Shown piece after piece: positions 21,917-32,477 of a stretch of 64,000 nucleotides of DNA. Source of the stretch: Orobanche coerulescens (lineage: Eukaryota; Streptophyta; Magnoliopsida; Lamiales; Orobanchaceae). Made by a program: the position numbers and the translations under genes. The DNA is taken from assembly GCA_033398695.1 (NCBI GenBank), contig CM065804.1:36781501-36845500 (forward strand), in the 5' to 3' direction. The notes under the pieces are model-generated. The model saw nothing but the letters and a program-made list of their open reading frames with translations. It was not told the DNA's origin and did not search any database. How positions within the stretch are numbered: the first letter of the stretch is position 1; each line of letters begins with the position of its first letter.

Positions 21917-23128
21917 ATGGCTCTTCTTGGCCAAATCGAAGGAAATGCTCTCAACCGTCCTCCTTTTTTTGACGGTTCCAATTTCATGACATGAAAAAAG
22001 AAAATGGCTATATTCGTTCAAGCCTATGATATTGAAATTTGGAAAGTCATTGCCCTTGGTCCGAAACTCGCCAAGAGAGAAGATGGATCGTTGAAAAAGT
22101 TCGACGAGTTCAACGACGACGATTGGAGGAACACGCACATCAATTCACGTGCTACTCAACTTTTATATTACGCCCTTAATCCCGAAGAACTCAATAGGAT
22201 ATCCTCCTACGAAAGCGCAAAGGAAATTTGGGAAATCCTCGAAGTAACTCATGAATGAACCACCCAAGTCAAGGAGACTAAAACCAACATTCTTCTTCAT
22301 GACTACGAACTCTTCTCCATGAAGGACGAGTAAATGATCACAAATATGTTGGATCGGTTCTCGTCTATAACCAATGGACTTGCATCTTTCGGAACACCTA
22401 TATCTAGTAGCGACAAAGCTAAGAAAATTCTTCACTCGTTGCCACGTGAATGGGATGCCATGGTTACCGCGATCATGGAGTCCAAAGATCTCAACAAACT
22501 CGAGTTTAGTGCCCTCATCGGGTCACTCATCAACTATGAGAACGTTCTCAAGTCTAGAGGTACTAAACCAAAGCCTCGTGAAAAAGTAGTCGGATTTAAT
22601 GTTGATAGCGATGTTGAGGAAGATGTTCCCGAAGATGAAGATGACGAGGAACTTGCTCTCTATGCCAAGAATTTTAGAAGGTATAAAAATCTAATTCAAA
22701 GAAGGCGAAGTTTCCTTGGTCGGGATGGCAAGGCGGAACAAAATAAGAATGGCTATGTTCCTATAAATAAGTTCGACAATAATTGTCGGAAATGCGGTCA
22801 AGCCGGTCACTATGCCAAGGAATGCCGAGGATCCTCTTCAAAGCCTAAAGTCGAAAGATTAAAAAAGAAGGAGGTCCTAATCGCTTCTTGGAGTGATGAC
22901 GAGGAGGATATTGAAAGATCTCTCGACGCAAATCTCGCATTTATGGCACTTGACTCCGAAAGCAATATCGAGGTAAGTTCGAAACTTAATGATGATGAAT
23001 ATGATACATACGATTTTTGCGATTCACTAGAAGTTCATCATGACGATGACTTATTAAGTGTGTTTGAATCTTTGAACATAGAATACAATGAGATGGTTAA
23101 ATTAAATATGTATTTAAAGAGGAAATAA
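21917..23128 (+). pseudogene. gag: Element A gag (Sirevirus type)
   Basis: The frame from the ATG at 21917 reads the copia Gag domain (AYDIEIWKVIALGP, RATQLLYYALNPEE, SSYESAKEIWEIL, HSLPREWDAMVTAIMESKDL, SALIGSLINYE). An acidic linker follows, then a zinc knuckle C-R-K-C-G-Q-A-G-H-Y-A-K-E-C near 22790, and an acidic tail. Three in-frame stops break it: TGA at 21992-21994, TGA near 22256 and TAA near 22331. The first looks like a Trp codon changed by one G-to-A step, because the homologous frame in B has Trp there. It would form the particle shell in an active copy. Confidence 0.87.
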
Positions 23129-23620
23129 AATCTTTAGAACTCGAAAAATTCTCTCTTCAAAATAAAGGCAAAACTATTGAACTCGACCATACCTTATGCT
23201 TTGAAAAAGAAAACATTTTGAAAATTGAGTTGACGAAAACTCAAAAGGAGTTAAAATATATTTTGAACAAATTTACTCTCGGAAACGAGAAATTCAAAAA
23301 GCTTTTACCCATACAAAAATTCCCATTGCTAAAACACGGTCTTGGTTTCGACCTGTTTAAAAGGGAACAATCCTTTATCAATCTTGACAAAATAAAGAAA
23401 ACCGAAACTGAGAATTAAAAAACTCCTTTCAAACAACGAGTTCATGATGTTAACGTTCGTTCAAAGTTGAGAACTATCAAAGTTAAACAAATATGGGTTC
23501 CAAAAGAGACAATTGTTCCAAATGCTATAAGTATCGTTAACTTTAGAGGACCCAAAAGGGCTTGGGTACCGAAACAACTGAGAAACACTATTTTTGTAGG
23601 TACCGGAACCAAAGAAAAGC
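23129..23620 (+). pseudogene. Element A Gag C-terminal coiled-coil and linker
   Basis: After the gag stop, frames continue with a Lys/Glu-rich coiled-coil stretch (SLGNEKFKKLL-like at about 23280) and the Sirevirus linker signature WVPK, seen twice around 23490 and 23565. The parts lie in different frames, so frameshifts separate them. B and F carry the same IWVPK signature at the matching place. Confidence 0.65.
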
Positions 23621-24500
23621 ATGTGGTACATTGATAGCGGATGCTTAAGGCACATGTGCAGCTCCGAGGACTTGTTTGAAGACCTCGAATATCAAGAACA
23701 AGGACATGCGACCTTTGGCGACAATCAAAAAGGAAAGATTAAAGGCATCAGAAAAGTTGGTAAGGAACCTTCTCCCTCTATCAACAAAGTATTATTTGTT
23801 GAAGGTTTGCATCACAATTTACTTAGCGTTTCTCAACTATGCGATGAAGGTTTTAAAATTCTCTTTGAACAAACGCATTGCACGACATATAGAAATAATA
23901 AAATTGCATTCATCGGTTTGAGATGTGGAAACATTTATATTGTTGATCTTAATGATAAAAGTTCATTTAATGAAAAGTGCCTTATTACATTAGATGATAA
24001 TGCATATTTATGGCATCGTAAATTGGGGCATACATCTCTACCCATCATTTCTATTTTATCGAGACACAATCTTGTCGGTGGTTTACCCAAACTCAAATTT
24101 GATCGGAAGCATTTATGTGAATCTTGCATAAATGGGAAACATACTCGAGAATCTTTCAAACCAAAATTCGAGGTTTCCACTAATCGCATCCTTGAACTTG
24201 TGCATATAGATTTGATTGGACTATCTAGATATGTTAGTCTAAATGGTAAACTTTACACCTTGGTTATTGTTGATGATTATTCGCGTTTTTACTTGGGTTA
24301 GATTCCTTGCTCATAAAGATGATACATTTTCCGAGTTTTCCAAATGGTGTCGTTTGGTGCAAAATGAGAAAAATCTTTCTATAATTTCTATTCGTACCGA
24401 TCACGGAGGTGAATTTGATTGCACTCCGTTTGAGCTTTTGTGTGACAATGCGAAGATGGAATTTTTATCCATCAAACGAAGTACTCACACGATCTCCTCA
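23621..24500 (+). pseudogene. pol: Element A protease, GAG-pre-integrase and truncated integrase core
   Basis: The frame opens with the copia protease active-site strand, WYIDSGC then RHM. It continues to the pre-integrase HHCC zinc site (LWHRKLGHTS ... CESCINGKH) and the integrase core, with the first catalytic Asp in HIDLIG and VIVDDYSR. A frameshift near 24290 moves the second catalytic segment (IRTDHGGEF) to another frame. The core stops near 24500, before the block that normally carries the catalytic Glu. From there the sequence jumps to the end of reverse transcriptase. This part would cut Gag-Pol and insert the DNA copy. Confidence 0.87.
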
Positions 24501-24861
24501 AGAAATTCAAAATGGAGAGTAGCAAAGTGATTTCAATACCAATGTCTTCATCATTGAAATTAGAAAAAGATGAAAACGGCAAACCCGTGGATCAAAAATT
24601 ATATCAAGGTATGATCAGATCTTTACTATATCTAACTGCTTCTAGGCCAGACATAATATTTACTACGTGCTTATCTGCTCGATTCCAGGCTAATCCTAAG
24701 GAATCCCATTTAATTGCTTGTAAACGTATCTTTCGTTTCTTGAATGGGACCATTGGTCTAGGTCTATGGTATCCTTCTTTCGTTAATTTGATTGCATGCA
24801 GTGACGCCGACTTCGGTGGATGTAAAATTGATAAAAAGAGTACTAGTGGTACATGTCACTT
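24501..24861 (+). pseudogene. Element A reverse transcriptase C-end and broken RNase H
   Basis: Directly after the integrase fragment the frame reads [35 protein letters not shown] and KRIFRFLNGT, which is the reverse transcriptase end. The start of RNase H follows (CSDADFGGCKIDKKSTSGTCH). All of the catalytic reverse transcriptase (palm, YVDD) is missing. RNase H stops after its first catalytic Asp region near 24858, so a second deletion removed its remainder. The element cannot copy itself. Confidence 0.85.
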
Positions 24862-25027
24862 GCGTACGCTAATTAAATTTTTCAGTTTCCTATATAAACC
24901 CTGAACAGTCCATTCTTTCATAACGCACACAATCGATAGATCCCCTTTCTGAGAAAGAACCCTAGCTAAAATCCGATCCCTATACTTCCAATAATCTTCA
25001 TCAAATCTTTCAAATTCTCTCAAATTC
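24862..25027 (+). promoter_or_regulatory. Putative internal promoter before the env-like gene of A
   Basis: GCGTACGCTAA at 24862-24872, a match to the motif class of the LTR arrays of A, B and D, lies 18 bp before TATATAAA at 24891-24898. A single CATAACGCACAC lies near 24922. A leader of about 130 bp then reaches the env-like ATG at 25028. This repeats in miniature the motif-then-TATA layout of the LTR. Its role as a promoter is inferred. Confidence 0.4.
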
Positions 25028-26302
25028 ATGTCGAGCAAAGGAAGAGTCGCCATGGAAAATGCATACAAAAGAAAAAAACGTACCCGCGATCCAGATTTTG
25101 ATACTTCTCGTTTCGTGTCTTCTACCGCTTTCAAGGTATTTTTGGAAATCCTCCCTCAAGAACACCTGAAGGATTGCTATTACTTCAATTTCTATAGTTT
25201 GGAACGGGCGAACATTGCTATTTCCGAGTTCTTTTCTTCAATTGGCATATCTCGTTTTATTGAGTGTAAAGAACATATTTTTCCCGAATTGGTTCGTGAA
25301 TTCTACGCGAACCTATATGTTGCTGAGAGTGAAGGATCTTCGTCCTTAGTTTTGGGAAGTTTGGTTGGAGGCACAGTGGTGAAAGTCTCCTCGGAGATTT
25401 TGACAAACTTGTTTGGGTTATCGTCGGATGGTTTTGCTTGTTCGGGGAAATCTATTGCTGAAGAATTTGGTGTGACTGAGCTTGAAGTCAAGGAATTATT
25501 AAGCTCGAAAGCCGTCATCGATATCACCAATGAGTTCTTCGAGAATAATGATTTTGGCATTAATATTCGACTCTTATTGGTCGCGCTCACCAAGTGCATT
25601 ATGCCTAAGGTCAACACACAACATAAATTGGTTGGGATCGACAAGCATGTGGTATATCGAGTGCTGAATGATGATATGATTGATTTCGCCGCCATTGTTA
25701 CGGGTTGGATGAAAGTCAAAGGCGACCACTTGCGGTCCAAGAACTACGCCTCAAGGTCCCGCACGGCTGGAATGCCATACGGCTCCATCCTAACGGCGAT
25801 TTTCATGTTTCATAAGGTGGACTTAATGAAAGATAAGGCCGTTCCTATTCCCAGCGGCCATGAGATTTCTGACTACTAGCTCAAGGCCATGCATTATGTA
25901 AGAACCATCAACCGGGGCTGGATTCTCTTTCCGTATCTTAAGGAATATGATCAAGTGGAGAAAGGGACTAGAATGCCAACGCCGGAAGAACGGATTACTA
26001 GACAAGGGCCCCACACCATTCGAGAAATGCAAACAGGAGTCTTTGTGAGGAAGCCTACCTATAAAGGCAAATGACCGATGAGAGAATCACTTACCGAGGA
26101 AGAGGAGAGTGATATCATTTCCAGGATGCGTAGCATCGAAACTTCACAGCTGGAAATCCGCGAAGATGTTCGTTCTATCCGTTCGGAAGTTCAAGGAGTC
26201 CGTTCGGAAGTTCAAGGAGTTCGTGGGTTGATTGAAGACTTTATTCGCTTCACTCATTCGTCTTTCCCGCTTACATCCTCCTCATCTGATCAAGCACCTT
26301 AG
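25028..26302 (+). pseudogene. Env-like 3' frame of element A
   Basis: The frame reads FVSSTAFKVFLEILP, FPELVREFYANLYV, VVKVSSEILTNLFGL and AGMPYGSILTAIFMFHKVDL. This is the plant-transposon 3' frame domain also met in Athila and other Sireviruses. The C-terminal part has short heptad-like repeats (SEVQGVRSEVQGVRG), a likely coiled coil. Two in-frame stops interrupt it, TAG at 25877-25879 and TGA at 26072-26074, so the intact form would be about 425 residues. No transmembrane segment or signal peptide is obvious, so an envelope role is not shown by the sequence. Confidence 0.75.
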
Positions 26303-26690
26303 TTTTTCGGACATTGATTCTCGATGTAGCAAACTTTATTTCATATGCTTTTGATGTCGTATGCTTTAGTTGTTTGTGTGTAATGTTTGGATTATTTCCG
26401 TTAATGAAATGCGCATTCCCTTCGATGTTCTTCATATTTATTGGTTTACATGTACTTTGGTTCGTTCATGTCTTAATTATGTGTTCTGTTTTGACCCATG
26501 TCATTTGATTGGTATTTTGTTGTATACGCAACAGTTCAGGGGGAGTCCTTTTTGTTAATGTCAAAAAGGGGGAGAAACACTCCAAAACCGAACATACTAA
26601 CATATCGAACAAATTACTTTGATTCGACATTTTTAAAATGGTGTTGCAGGTATATATTAAATGTTTTGACATCATCAAAAAGGGGGAGAT
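26303..26690 (+). other. 3' UTR of element A with multiple polypurine tracts
   Basis: Three GGGGGAG tracts occur: near 26539, at 26563-26573 (AAAAAGGGGGA) and at 26677-26690, the last joined to the LTR start TGTTGACTC. Repeated purine tracts of this form are a known Sirevirus hallmark. Confidence 0.8.
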
Positions 26691-26708
26691 TGTTGACTCA
26701 AAGTATTT
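26691..26708 (+). repeat. First 18 bp of the A 3' LTR
   Basis: TGTTGACTCAAAGTATTT equals the start of the 5' LTR at 11232 and follows the polypurine tract. The LTR continues at 32478 after element B. Confidence 0.78.
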
Positions 26709-27624
26709 TGTATGGGAATATTTATTCCACATATTAATAATTAGAGTTTTGATGATTAAGTTGCTAAACACAGCAAAACAACATCGAGGCAAAGCAAACA
26801 TCGAAGCAGACGAAGACGCAAAAAGCTGGACAAACTACAAAGCTAGTGCACGCTAGATAGATAGGTTAGCGCACGCTAACGGGTCCCGGCATGCAATGAT
26901 GTAAGATTAGCGTACGCTACGAAGAAGTAATAGCGCACGCTTACAGTCAGAGACAGTAGCCACTGGACTAAAACTGGAAGACGTTAACGTATGTAACATA
27001 CAGTACATAACGTACGCTAAGGCAAATACAAGCGATAGCACACGCTAAGGCATGAAGCCTAGCGCACGCTAATAACAACTGGCAGTAACGGCTAGTTTGT
27101 GGAAGAAGGCTATAAATACCAAATGAGTTGGTATCAATCTATACAACAACATTGAGCAATTCATATACACTTGAGATATCATTGTAAACATAATAGTTGT
27201 TGTTCTTGAGCTAAAATTAGAGTGATTGAGTGTTATACACAAAATCATACACGAGGGAGAAAAAGAAAAGATACGATTGGATTCGGTGTTATTAGGTTCA
27301 AGGATCCGGCATTGTTAGAATCACAATCGCTATCTTAGTGACGTTTATCTAGTACCGATAGAAAGCTAGAGTGGTTGATTCCTTATCCAATAGAAAAGGA
27401 AAATGGTATTACTCAGACCGATAGAAGACGAGGTTGTAATGGTAATCCCTCGACCAATAGAAGAGAGGTGCATAGGTTTTGATCTTTAACCGATTGAAAA
27501 AGATACATCGACAGAGGACGTAGGCACGTTTGGCCGAACCTCTATAAATCCTTGTGTGATTTGTTTTCCGCTCTTTATATTTACGCTTCCGCAACATGGC
27601 GAAAATACCGATACTGCTCCAACA
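26709..27624 (+). repeat. Complete LTR of element B
   Basis: 916 bp, ending CCAACA directly before the primer site. It holds a motif array (26843-27072) and the TATA box TATAAATA at 27111-27118. Its last 493 bp recur at 29559-30051 and 31986-32477. Confidence 0.85.
26843..27072 (+). repeat. U3 motif array of B (TAGCGCACGCTA and TAACGTACGCTA types)
   Basis: About eight motif copies lie upstream of the TATA box. Most match the AGCGCACGCT form of A. Others (near 26910, 26984 and 27010) are the CGTACG form typical of D. So B joins the two motif types in one LTR. Confidence 0.78.
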
Positions 27625-27626
27625 AT

Positions 27627-27638
27627 TGGTATCAGAGC
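27627..27638 (+). other. Primer-binding site of element B (first copy)
   Basis: TGGTATCAGAGC is a perfect copia initiator-Met site three bases after the LTR end. A second copy lies at 30054-30065. Confidence 0.85.
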
Positions 27639-27681
27639 GGTACTCTTATAAGCGGCTTTACATCCGAGGAGAAAAGATCCA

Positions 27682-28560
27682 ATGGCTCTCCAATTTGCTC
27701 CAGTCGAAGGTCTTGCTCTTAACGGACCACCATTTTTGGATGGCTTGAAATTTATGACGTGGAAGAAAAAGATGTCAATATTCATCCGAGCATATGACAT
27801 CGAGCTTTGGAAGGTGATTTGTCTTGGTCCGAAAATTCCAACAAATTCCAACGGTACGCTCATAACTTTCGAAGAATATGACGATTCCGATTGGAAAAAT
27901 GACCGTTACAATTGTAAGGCAACTCAACTTCTTTATTGTGCCTTAAATCCAGAAGAACACAACCGGATATCATCGTGTGATAGTGCCAAAGAAATTTGAA
28001 AAATGCATGAGGTAACACACGAAGGTACGTCTCAAGTCAAGGAGACGAAAATAAACATGCACCTTTATGAGTACGAACTATTCCAAATGAAGGACGACGA
28101 ATCCATCACGATAATGCTTGACCGTTTTTTGGTTATCACAAATGGATGTTTCGGGAAACCACTTTCGAGTAGTGAGAAAGTAAAGGAAATTCTCCGATCA
28201 CTACCTCGAGAATGGGACGGTACGGTGACGGCCATAATGGAATCAAAGGATTTAAATACTCTTGATTTTAGTGCTCTCGTAGGTTCTCTTATCAACTACG
28301 AGATAGTTCTAAAATCTCGGAATGCCAAACCGAAACCGAAGGAGAGATCGATAGCCATGAAGGCTAAGATGTCGAGAAAGAAAGAAGAAATTCCGGTGGA
28401 CGAAAGCGACGAAGAATCGGCATATTATTTCGAAATAGTAATAAGTTCTAACACTTATTAAACTGGAGGAAGAAGGACATCCAAGCGGGCGAATCTAAGA
28501 AATTCGAAAACACTTGTCGATTATGTGGTAAACCAGGCCACTTTGCTAAGAATTTTCGGG
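27682..28560 (+). pseudogene. gag: Element B gag, first copy
   Basis: The frame is close to the gag of A (MTWKKKMSIFIRAYDIELWKV, CALNPEEHNRISS, SLPREWDGTVTAIMESKDL, ALVGSLINYE). It ends at 28461 with a Tyr-rich tail, and a frame change then leads to a zinc knuckle (C-R-L-C-G-K-P-G-H-F-A-K-N-F) whose last Cys is replaced. A TGA at 27997-27999 stops the frame where A has Trp; the second copy has Cys at the same place, so both look like separate changes of one Trp codon. Particle assembly from this copy is unlikely. Confidence 0.82.
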
Positions 28561-28643
28561 TAAAACAAAAAGAGGTCTTAATTGCAACATGGAGCGACGA
28601 AGACATTGATGAAGATTTCATCAATCAAAATAATCTCACTCTC

Positions 28644-29215
28644 ATGGCCCGAAGTTCATTCGACGATAGCGACGTCGAAAGCCAAGTAAGTAATTCTTAC
28701 GACGACCTTTTTGAAGCATTCGAGTTATTACATACCGATTATCAAAATGCTTTAAATGAGATCAAATCCCTTAAATCCAAATACAAATCTTTGGAAAATG
28801 AAAATTCCAAAATTCTTGAGAAGAGAAAATTTGTTGAAATCGATCATTCAAAATGCATTGAAAACGAGAATATTTTAAAGAAGGATATTTTTAAAGCTCA
28901 AACCGAGCTAAAAAATTTTATGAAGAAATTTTCTCTCGGAAATGAGAAATTTGAAAATATGCTCTCGGTTCAAAAATACACGTTAAATAAAGAGGACTTA
29001 GGATTCAAATAGCGTTTTAAAAATGAATCCGTAAATTTCAAAATACCCCATTGTAAAAAATGTTTAAAAATTGGGCATCACATTTCGAATTGCAAAAGCC
29101 CAAGACGGACGATTAAAGTTGAGAAAATTTGGGTTCCTAAAGGAACAATTGTTTCAAATATCGTCTACGTCTTGAAAGAAAAACCGACTTTCGGTTGGAT
29201 CCCCAAAAATTAATT
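28644..29215 (+). pseudogene. Element B Gag C-terminal coiled coil and linker, first copy
   Basis: A 122-residue frame (28644-29012) is rich in Lys, Glu and Asn with leucine spacing typical of a coiled coil (FEAFELLHTDYQNALNEIKS, SLGNEKFENML). After a stop comes a degenerate second knuckle (CKKCLKIGHHISNC, around 29056), then IWVPKGTIV and GWIPKN before a stop at 29213. A protease should follow at this point but is missing. Confidence 0.75.
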
Positions 29216-29558
29216 AATGATATTTTATAAAGGGGGATATAATATTTTCAGGGGGAGATATTCCCTATTAATGCACATTTTTTATATTCATCCATATTTT
29301 TTTGATATCCTCTATTTTTTTTGAACTTCTTGCTGAATACAAAAAGGGGGAGAAGAAGTTGAATCGGATAAAAGCGTCATGAAAGATATGACTAAAATAA
29401 TAAAAATCGAAGAAGTCGAAAAGCAGAAGAAAGCATAAAAAAGGGGGGAGAAACGAAGGAGTTGAAAAATGAAAAACGAAGAAGTCGAAAATGACAAGAA
29501 AAAAGAAAAATGGGTGAAACTAACGAAACGATCAAAGTCGGAAAACTTTGAAACTTTA
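29216..29558 (+). other. Non-coding 3' part of B, first copy, with purine tracts
   Basis: AAAGGGGGAT (29231), CAGGGGGAGA (29249) and AAAAAGGGGGAGAAG (29340) lie here, followed by an A-rich, GAAGTCGAAAA-like repeated stretch. This is the 3' UTR of a Sirevirus joined directly to the Gag linker, so protease to RNase H were deleted as one block. At 29559 it meets an LTR lacking its first 423 bp. Confidence 0.78.
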
Positions 29559-30108
29559 TATCAATCCATACAACAACATTGAGCAATTCATATACATTTG
29601 AGATATCATTGTAAACATAATAGTTGTTGTTCTTGAGCTTAAATTAGAGTGATTGAGTGTTATACACAAAATCATACACGAGGGAGAAAAAGAAAAGATA
29701 CGATTGGATTCGGTGTTATTAGGTTCAAGGATCCGGCATTGTTAGAATCACAATCGCTATCTTAGTGACGTTTATCTAGTACCGATAGAAAGCTAGAGTG
29801 GTTGATTCCTTATCCAATAGAAAAGGAAAATGGTTTTACTCAGACCGATAGAAGACGAGGTTGTAATGGTAATCCCTCGACCAATAGAAGAGAGGTGCAT
29901 AGGTTTTGATCTTTAACCGATTGAAAAAGATACATCGACAGAGGACGTAGGCACGTTTGGCCGAACCTCTATAAATCCTTGTGTGATTTGTTTTCCGCTC
30001 TTTATATTTACGCTTCCGCAACATGGCGAAAATACCGATACTGCTCCAACAATTGGTATCAGAGCGGTACTCTTATAAGCGGCTTTACATCCGAGGAGAA
30101 AAGATCCA

Positions 30109-30990
30109 ATGGCTCTCCAATTTGCTCCAGTCGAAGGTCTTGCTCTTAACGGGTCACCATTTTTGGATGGCTTGAAATTTATGACGTGGAAGAAAAAGAT
30201 GTCAATATTCATCCGAGCATATGACATCGAGCTTTGGAAGGTGATTTGTCTTGGTCCGAAAATTCCAACAAATTCCAACGGTACGCTCAAAACTTTCGAA
30301 GAATATGACGATTCCGATTGGAAAAATGACCATTACAATTGTAAGGCAACTCAACTTCTTTATTGTGCCTTAAATCCAGAAGAACACAACCGGATATCAT
30401 CGTGTGATAGTGCCAAAGAAATTTGTAAAATGCGTGAGGTAACACACGAAGGTACGTCTCAAGTCAAGGAGACGAAAATAAACATGCACCTTCATGAGTA
30501 CGAACTATTCGAAATGAAGGACGACGAATCCATCATGATAATGCTTGACCGTTTTTCGGTTATCACAAATGGATGTTTCGGGAAACCACTTTCGAGTAGT
30601 CAGAAAGTAAAGAAAATTCTCCGATCACTATCTCGAGAATGGGACGGTATGGTGACGGCCATAATGGAATCAAAGGATTTAAATACTCTTGATTTTAGTG
30701 CTCTCGTAGGTTCTCTTATCAACTACGAGATAGTTCTAAAATCTCGGAATGCCAAACCGAAACCGAAGGAGAGATCGATAGCCATGAAGGCTAAGATGTC
30801 GAGAAAGAAAGAAGAAATTCCGGTGGACGAAAGCGACGAAGAATCGGCATATTATTTCGAAATAGTAATAAGTTCCAACACTTATTAAACTGGAAGAAGA
30901 AGGACATCCAAGCGGGCGAATCTAAGAAATTCGACAACACTTGTCGATTATGTGGTAAACCAGGCCACTTTGCTAAGAATTTTCGGGTAA
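30109..30990 (+). pseudogene. gag: Element B gag, second copy
   Basis: Duplicate of the frame at 27682, here open over 259 residues because the early stop is absent. It carries the same Gag domain and ends at the same Tyr-rich tail. The zinc knuckle again lies in another frame and again lacks the last Cys. It differs from the first copy by scattered single bases. The two copies are products of the tandem duplication, not of two insertions. Confidence 0.82.
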
Positions 30991-31070
30991 AACAAAAAGA
31001 GGTCTTAATTGCAACATGGAGTGACGAAGACATTGATGAAGATTTCATCAATCAAAATAATCTCACTCTC

Positions 31071-31642
31071 ATGGCCCGAAGTTCATTCGACGATAGCGAC
31101 GTCGAAAGCCAAGTAAGTAATTCTTACGATGAACTTTTTGAAGCATTCGAGTTATTACATACCGATTATCAAAATGCTTTAAATGAGATCAAATCCCTTA
31201 AATCCAAATACAAATCTTTGGAAAATGAAAATTCCAAAATTCTTGAGAAGGGAAAATTTGTTGAAATCGATCATTCAAAATGCATTGAAAACGAGAATAT
31301 TTTAAAGAAGGATTTTTTTAAAGCTCAAACCGAGCTAAAAAATTTTATGAAGAAATTTTCTCTCGGAAATGAGAAATTTGAAAATATGCTCTCGGTTCAA
31401 AAATACACGTTAAATAAAGAGGACTTAGGATTCAAATAGCGTTTTAAAAATGAATCCGTAAATTTCAAAATACCCCATTGTAAAAAATGTTTAAAAATTG
31501 GGCATCACATTTCGAATTGCAAAAGCCCAAGACGGACGATTAATGTTGAGAAAATTTGGGTTCCTAAAGGAACAATTGTTTCAAATATCGTCTACGTCTT
31601 GAAAGAAAAACCGACTTTCGGTTGGATCCCCAAAAATTAATT
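31071..31642 (+). pseudogene. Element B Gag coiled coil and linker, second copy
   Basis: Duplicate of 28644-29215 with a few substitutions. The same 122-residue coiled-coil frame, the degenerate knuckle and the IWVPK linker are present, ending at the same stop. Confidence 0.75.
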
Positions 31643-32477
31643 AATGATATTTTATAAAGGGGGATATAATATTTTCAGGGGGAGATATTCCCTATTAATG
31701 CACATTTTTTATATTCATCCATATTTTTTTGATATCCTCTATTTTTTTTGAACTTCTTGTTGAATACAAAAAGGGGGAGAAGAAGTTGAATCGGATAAAA
31801 GCGTCATGAAAGATATGACTAAAATAATAAAAATCGAAGAAGTCGAAAAGCAGAAGAAAGCATAAAAAAGGGGGGAGAAACGAAGGAGTTGAAAAATAAA
31901 AAACGAAGAAGTCGAAAATGACAAGAAAAAAGAAAAAAGGGTGAAATAACGAAACGATCAAAGTCGGAAAACTTTGAAACTTTATATCAATCCATACAAC
32001 AACATTGAGCAATTCATATACATTTGAGATATCATTGTAAACATAATAGTTGTTGTTCTTGAGCTTAAATTAGAGTGATTGAGTGTTATACACAAAATCA
32101 TACACGAGGGAGAAAAAAAAAAGATACGATTGAATTCGGTGTTATTAGGTTCAAGGATCGGGCATTGTTAGAATCACAATCGCTATCTTAGTGAGGTTTA
32201 TCTAGTATCGATAGAAATCTAGAGTGGTTGATTCCTTATCCAATAGAAAAGGAAAACGGTTTTACTCGGACCGATATAAGACAAGCTTGTAACGGTAATC
32301 CCTCGACCGATAGAAGAGAGGTGCAGAGGTTTTGATCTTTAACTTATTGAAAAAGATACATCGAGAGAGGACGTAGGCAGGTTTGGCTGAACCTCTATAA
32401 ATTCTTGTGTGATTTATTTTCCACTCTTTATATTTACACTTACGCAACACGATGTAAATACCGATACTGCTCCAACA

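Larger units (their letters stand above)
26709..32477 (+). mobile_element. B: gag-only copia element with internal tandem duplication, nested in the A 3' LTR
   Basis: The LTR starts TGTATGGGAATA and ends CTGCTCCAACA, followed by an initiator-Met primer site. It lies 18 bp inside the A 3' LTR, which resumes at 32478 with TTTTGATGATG. The target duplication is short or eroded (3 to 5 bases within ATTTT). Inside are Gag, a zinc knuckle, a coiled coil and purine tracts, but no protease, integrase or reverse transcriptase. A 2427-bp unit spanning the LTR end and the interior is present twice, followed by a third partial LTR. Confidence 0.85.
27132..32477 (+). repeat. 2427-bp tandem duplication in element B
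   Basis: Units are 27132-29558 and 29559-31985, followed by a partial third unit (LTR end only) at 31986-32477. Offsets are 2427 bp along the whole length, with a 1-bp slip in the last part. I estimate about 1 percent difference between the units by eye. The internal-to-LTR junction (GAAACTTTA/TATCAATCC) is the same in both, so the 5'-truncated second LTR arose before the duplication. Confidence 0.92.

Noticed and set aside
26691..27624. B LTR starting at TGTTGACTCAAAG (26691)
   Set aside because: That start equals the A LTR and follows the A purine tract, while the A 3' LTR lacks exactly these bases at 32478; B starts better at TGTATGGG (26709).
27409..27863. Two minus-strand frames kept identical in both B repeat units
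   Set aside because: They lie over the LTR end and gag start; their identity follows from the tandem duplication and they show no domain.
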